Assembly (NCBI GenBank): GCA_003141795.1
Contig: PLNO01000066.1
Span: 3,973 to 13,568, forward strand
Length of the DNA stretch: 9,596 bases
DNA from: Spirochaetaceae bacterium
GTDB taxonomy: Bacteria > Spirochaetota > Spirochaetia > SZUA-6 > Fen-1364
Direction: 5' to 3'
Shown here: piece after piece, positions 5,477-9,596 of the stretch
Layout of the letters: every line of letters starts with the position of its first letter
How positions within the stretch are numbered: position 1 is the first letter of the stretch
Program-made: the position numbers and the translations under genes
The notes under the pieces: model-generated
The model's database searches: none
Seen by the model: the letters and a program-made list of their open reading frames with translations, nothing else
Told to the model about the DNA's origin: nothing

Positions 5477-5614
5477 TTATTCGACGGGGATCTTCTTTCC
5501 CGTGCGTGCGTCACGCACGGAGCATTCCTGATTCTGGTGCATGTAGTTCTTCACGTATTCCAGGTCGTCAGTTTCGACGAGAATTTCCCCATCTTTGTAT
5601 ATGAAGTAGATCAC
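5477..5614 (-). CDS. Small 45-residue protein, unknown
   Basis: A GTG at 5614 has a strong Shine-Dalgarno, AAAGGA in a G-rich context, five bases upstream. It opens a frame of 45 codons ending TAA at 5477. The product starts MIYFIYKDGEILVETDDLEY and ends ARTGKKIPVE. It alternates hydrophobic and charged residues like a small beta-rich cytoplasmic protein, with no signal peptide or membrane helix and a single Cys31. I do not recognise a family. It is convergent with rpiA, and the 156 bp upstream of it are free of genes. The ribosome site, sensible composition and complete fit into the gap make it a likely real gene. Confidence 0.6.
   Translation of the reverse strand: MIYFIYKDGEILVETDDLEYVKNYMHQNQECSVRDARTGKKIPVE
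5500..5520. repeat. Perfect 9-bp inverted repeat downstream of rpiA
   Basis: CCGTGCGTG (5500-5508), spacer CGT and CACGCACGG (5512-5520) form a perfect hairpin. It lies 26 nt past the rpiA stop and inside the last third of the facing 45-codon ORF. No T-run follows on either strand, so it is not a standard intrinsic terminator. It could protect the 3' end of rpiA mRNA, help stop converging transcription, or bind a dimeric protein. Confidence 0.5.
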
Positions 5615-5708
5615 GGCAGTCCTTTCCCCCCAGTTCAATGGTCGGCATAGTGTAGCACGAAGGCAACACCCTGGTGAAGCGCGGAGCCCTGAAGGGCTGC
5701 CAGCTCAC

Positions 5709-5736
5709 TTGACAGGCGCATGCCGGCCGTTAGACT
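5709..5736 (+). promoter_or_regulatory. Promoter of the two-TM protein / FAH-family gene pair
   Basis: A perfect TTGACA (5709-5714), a 16-bp spacer and TAGACT (5731-5736, 4 of 6) are followed by a leader of about 28 nt to the ATG at 5771. It is the only good rightward promoter in this gap and should serve both downstream genes. Confidence 0.6.
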
Positions 5737-5770
5737 TTCGGTGAGAACGACGTCAACCGGAGGTGAAAGA

Positions 5771-6049
5771 ATGATCTTCCTCGTGTCGCAATTCCTCTTC
5801 ATCCTTTTCGTCCTCGTCGGCATCATCGTCTGGGCAGCCTCGGACAAGCCTCTTGCCCTGCGTGAGATCGCTATCAACAGCCGCAAGGACCCGGCTCATG
5901 GAAGCCCGTACACGATGCTCCGGGTGCAGTCGGTCTGCATGAAGATCCTTGCCGTTCTGCTCTGGATCGCGGGGGTCGCGGCCATCGTCGGGATCAATAT
6001 CGCCGGATCGGCCGTCAACGGGCTCTTCCAGTCCGGCGCAGGGCTCTAG
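5771..6049 (+). CDS. Small two-TM membrane protein, unknown function
   Basis: The ATG at 5771 is chosen because GGAGGTG (5759-5765) lies 5-6 nt upstream. The 92-residue product has transmembrane helices at about 3-22 and 57-77 joined by a polar loop with several basic residues (RxxAxNSRKDP, SPYTMLRVQ). A short Gly/Ser tail follows. I do not recognise a family. It is the first gene of a pair: the FAH-family gene begins 21 bp later on the same strand. Nothing in the sequence indicates a shared role, and the loop shows no catalytic motif. Confidence 0.75.
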   Translation: MIFLVSQFLFILFVLVGIIVWAASDKPLALREIAINSRKDPAHGSPYTMLRVQSVCMKILAVLLWIAGVAAIVGINIAGSAVNGLFQSGAGL

Positions 6050-6070
6050 CAGGCGGAGGTCTCTGATACC

Positions 6071-6823
6071 ATGATATACGCGCGTTTCGAACGCGATGGC
6101 GTGGTCTCCCACGGCATCGTCGAGGCGGACTATGTCCGAAGGATCGACGGCACGCTGTTTGACGCACCGGTCGCGTCGGCCGTGGCGTTCCCGCTTTCCT
6201 CGGTACGACTGCTTGCGCCGTGCCGGCCGTCGAAGATCTTCGCCCTTGCCAACAACTACCGCAGCCACCTCCACGGGGCTGCCGAGCCCAAAGAGCCGCA
6301 AGTCTTCCTCAAAATGCCCAGCGCCGTGATCGACCCGGGGGAGGCGATCGTCCTGCCCCGGGGTCAGGGCCGGGTGGACGAGGAGGCTGAGCTCGTCGTG
6401 GTCATCGGCAGCCGCTGCCGCAATGTCAGCCGCTCGGACGCCATGCGTCACGTTCTGGGATTCACCTGCGGCAACGACGTAAGCGCGAGAGTCTGGCAGA
6501 AGACGGACCTCAACTGGTGGCGGGCAAAATCCGCGGACACCTTCGCGCCCGTCGGTCCCTGGATCGTCACGGGACTGGACCCCGATGCGCTCACCATCTC
6601 CTGCGTGCTGAACGGTCGGGAGGTGCAGCGCTGCTCGCCGAAGGACATGGTTTTCGATATTCCGGCATTGATCGCGTGGATCTCGAGTGCGGTCACGCTG
6701 GAACCGGGGGACGTGATCTATACGGGGACGTCGGGGGAGCCTGCTGAGCTTCACGACGGGGACGCCGTGGAGGTGCGGATCGAAGGGATCGGCAGCCTCC
6801 ACAACGTCGTCCGCCAGGGGTAG
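6071..6823 (+). CDS. Fumarylacetoacetate hydrolase (FAH) family protein
   Basis: FAH-fold enzymes cleave or isomerise acylpyruvate-like beta-diketo acids with a bound divalent metal. Known activities include acylpyruvase, oxaloacetate decarboxylase and HpcE-type isomerase/decarboxylase. The 250-residue product has NNYRSHLHG (61-69), VDEEAELVVVIG (102-113; Glu105 and Glu107 as likely metal ligands), GFTCGNDVSAR (130-140; Asp136 as third ligand), Lys153 and GPW (162-164). The C-terminal PALI..IS....LEPGDVIYTGT is also present. The usual TGTPxGVGP loop is altered to TGTSGEPAELHDGD, so substrate preference may differ. The ATG at 6071 has GGAGGT 10 nt upstream, slightly long spacing. It follows the two-TM gene and ends 3 bp from the facing epimerase gene. 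The exact substrate cannot be assigned. Confidence 0.92.
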   Translation: MIYARFERDGVVSHGIVEADYVRRIDGTLFDAPVASAVAFPLSSVRLLAPCRPSKIFALANNYRSHLHGAAEPKEPQVFLKMPSAVIDPGEAIVLPRGQGRVDEEAELVVVIGSRCRNVSRSDAMRHVLGFTCGNDVSARVWQKTDLNWWRAKSADTFAPVGPWIVTGLDPDALTISCVLNGREVQRCSPKDMVFDIPALIAWISSAVTLEPGDVIYTGTSGEPAELHDGDAVEVRIEGIGSLHNVVRQG

Positions 6824-6826
6824 GGA

Positions 6827-8080
6827 TCAGGTCGCAAGACCCATTTTTTCGATCTTCTTCAATCGGATCAGCGTCTGCACCATGGCCCGTGTGGTGTGGT
6901 AGTTGTTCTTCCACGCATGCCCCAGGTAATCCCAGAGGATGGTTCCGTCACGGTCCAGGAGCGCGTACCATTCGCCCACGTCGTGGTTGATCATCTTGTT
7001 CCAGACGAAGTCGAACACCTTCTTGAACGCATCCCAGTACACCCTGTCCTTGAACAGGATGTATGCATCGAGGAAGCCGGTGAGAGCCTCCGCCTGCTGC
7101 CAGAACTCCTTCTGCAGATCCCGCGCGGGACCATCGTGCGGTCCCTCGACGAAGATGCCGCCGTACTGCTGGTCGACCCCGTATTTCACCGTGTGACGGG
7201 CAAGCGCTTCCAGCCTGTCCTTCCACGGCTCCACGCTCTCCCCGAGAACGTCAAGCGCGTGGAGGAACAGCCAGAGGAACTCGATGTTGTGCCCGTAGCT
7301 CGTGTTGTTGAGCGGCCTCGGCGTCCCCTCATTGTCCCTGTCCGCCCCCCAGACCGTTTTGAACATGATGGCAGGCAGAGGCTTCAGGTCCAGGCTGAAT
7401 TGGGATATCCCCGTCCACGTGCCTGGGTTGAACATGTGTGCCCAGAGGACCTCGATCACCTCCAGGAGCTTGCGTCGATGGATGTCCAACCGGGTGAGCT
7501 CGTACAGTGTGGTATAGGCTTCCACGAGGTGCATGTGCACGTCGAAGCTCTTCCTGTCCCCGCCGTACGCCCCTGACGGGCGGGGCTGCCAGTCGCGGAG
7601 GAACATTTCCCGATAGCCGCCGTACGCGGTGTCCGCTGCGTACTTCTGGATCAGGTCGAAGGTGTGCTCGGCGGTCTGCCGTGCCACCGTGCTGCCTGTC
7701 GCCAGAGCGCATTCGCTCATCGAATAGATGACGAAGCTCTGGCCGTACATGATCTTGTCCGTGGAGACGGGCTTTCCGTTTTTGTCCATGATCCACAGCC
7801 AGCCGTCGTACTCGGTATCGCGGAAGGTTTTAAGGAACCATTCCAGCCCGGGGGCCAGGAGCGCATCGGCCTTGCCCGCGCTGTAGCCGTTCCTGATGGC
7901 GTGGGAGAGCATGAAGATCGACCGTGTCTGCTGGATGATCGTCTTGTCCGTCTTCCCCGTGGGCTTTCCGTTCCTGTCGAAATAGGTGGTAAACCCGCCC
8001 TCCGGCGCCGCGACCCGCGCATACCAGAAGGGGTAGAGCTTTTCCGTCAGGTATTTCTCGATCTGATCGTACAACTGCAT
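6827..8080 (-). CDS. N-acylglucosamine/cellobiose 2-epimerase family protein
   Basis: This is an (alpha/alpha)6-barrel sugar 2-epimerase or keto-aldose isomerase. The family includes N-acylglucosamine 2-epimerase, cellobiose and mannobiose 2-epimerases and mannose isomerase. The 417-residue product has normal family length. Family motifs are Arg53 in QTRSIFMLSHA, VHMHLVEAYT (His184), SYGHNIEFLWL (His264, Glu267), KEFWQQAEAL (Trp327, Glu331) and WKNNYHTTRAM (His395). The three histidines and the wording of these motifs are closer to cellobiose 2-epimerases than to the GlcNAc enzyme. No signal peptide is seen, so it is cytoplasmic. The ATG at 8080 has GGGAG at 8 nt. It lies 63 bp downstream of eno beyond a terminator and ends 3 bp from the facing FAH-family gene. 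The substrate is uncertain. Confidence 0.9.
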   Translation of the reverse strand: MQLYDQIEKYLTEKLYPFWYARVAAPEGGFTTYFDRNGKPTGKTDKTIIQQTRSIFMLSHAIRNGYSAGKADALLAPGLEWFLKTFRDTEYDGWLWIMDKNGKPVSTDKIMYGQSFVIYSMSECALATGSTVARQTAEHTFDLIQKYAADTAYGGYREMFLRDWQPRPSGAYGGDRKSFDVHMHLVEAYTTLYELTRLDIHRRKLLEVIEVLWAHMFNPGTWTGISQFSLDLKPLPAIMFKTVWGADRDNEGTPRPLNNTSYGHNIEFLWLFLHALDVLGESVEPWKDRLEALARHTVKYGVDQQYGGIFVEGPHDGPARDLQKEFWQQAEALTGFLDAYILFKDRVYWDAFKKVFDFVWNKMINHDVGEWYALLDRDGTILWDYLGHAWKNNYHTTRAMVQTLIRLKKIEKMGLAT

Positions 8081-8105
8081 GGTGTGTGCTCCCAGTGTCT
8101 CGATG

Positions 8106-8131
8106 AAAATCGGGCCGCCTTTCGGCGGCCC
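8106..8131 (-). terminator. Intrinsic terminator after eno, before the epimerase gene
   Basis: On the minus strand GGGCCGCC (8131-8124), loop GAAA and GGCGGCCC (8119-8112) form a perfect 8-bp GC stem with a stable tetraloop. GATTTTC follows. It sits 12 nt past the eno stop. Only about 25 nt separate its end from the epimerase ATG, so it may act as a partial terminator setting the ratio of the two products. Confidence 0.8.
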
Positions 8132-8143
8132 GTTGAATGCTCG

Positions 8144-9596
<1,453 letters not shown>

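Noticed and set aside
5753..6802. Minus-strand frame of 349 codons opposite the two-TM and FAH-family genes
   Set aside because: The plus strand carries a promoter, ribosome sites and FAH catalytic motifs; the minus frame is Asp/Arg/His-rich without homology signals.

Overview
The window is a compact, GC-rich bacterial chromosome segment. The gene content (RlpA with a SPOR domain, a PAS plus SpoIIE-type phosphatase, type A ribose-5-phosphate isomerase, enolase, an unencoded tRNA CCA end) and the Shine-Dalgarno and sigma70-like signals fit a Gram-negative bacterium. Deltaproteobacteria/Desulfobacterota is my best guess, but I cannot prove the lineage from this sequence. No phage, transposase or CRISPR array is present.

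Left third (1-2300). After the possible first codons of a leftward exported-protein gene cut by the window edge comes a rightward lipoprotein gene (173-1168) with a methionine-rich N-terminus and two tandem copies of one domain. Facing it is a leftward MntA-HepT type toxin-antitoxin remnant. The MntA nucleotidyltransferase looks intact. The HepT ORF keeps only its N-terminal half and then runs in frame into what looks like the last ~38 residues of an OmpA/MotB-type peptidoglycan-binding domain. About 270 bp of more AT-rich, apparently non-coding DNA follows, ending at the 3' end of a tRNA-Arg(CCT) gene that has its own strong promoter. The patch between tRNA and lipoprotein looks like a scarred accessory or recombination site.

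Middle (2300-5650). Three leftward genes follow: a two-TM protein with a winged-helix-like C-terminus, the septal/peptidoglycan protein RlpA (signal peptide, double-psi beta-barrel, SPOR), and a PAS-PP2C phosphatase of the RsbU/SpoIIE type. The phosphatase is divergent from rpiA, with a shared start region of roughly 40-65 bp. A 45-codon leftward small ORF with a strong Shine-Dalgarno converges on rpiA, and a perfect 9-bp inverted repeat lies inside it.

Right part (5700-9596). A good sigma70-like promoter drives a rightward pair: a 92-aa two-TM protein and a fumarylacetoacetate-hydrolase-family enzyme. Facing it is a leftward pair: enolase (eno), an intrinsic terminator, then an N-acylglucosamine/cellobiose 2-epimerase-family enzyme. 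The gap leaves little room for a separate epimerase promoter, so the epimerase probably depends on read-through from eno. Upstream of the eno promoter the window ends inside a tandem array of a 23-bp repeat.

Functionally most of the window is housekeeping (glycolysis, pentose phosphate pathway, cell wall, tRNA, sugar and acylpyruvate metabolism). The least ordinary parts are the HepT/OmpA chimera beside tRNA-Arg, the duplicated-domain methionine-rich lipoprotein, the unlisted small protein and the 23-bp tandem repeat. I do not see a clear, complete new defence or mobile system.
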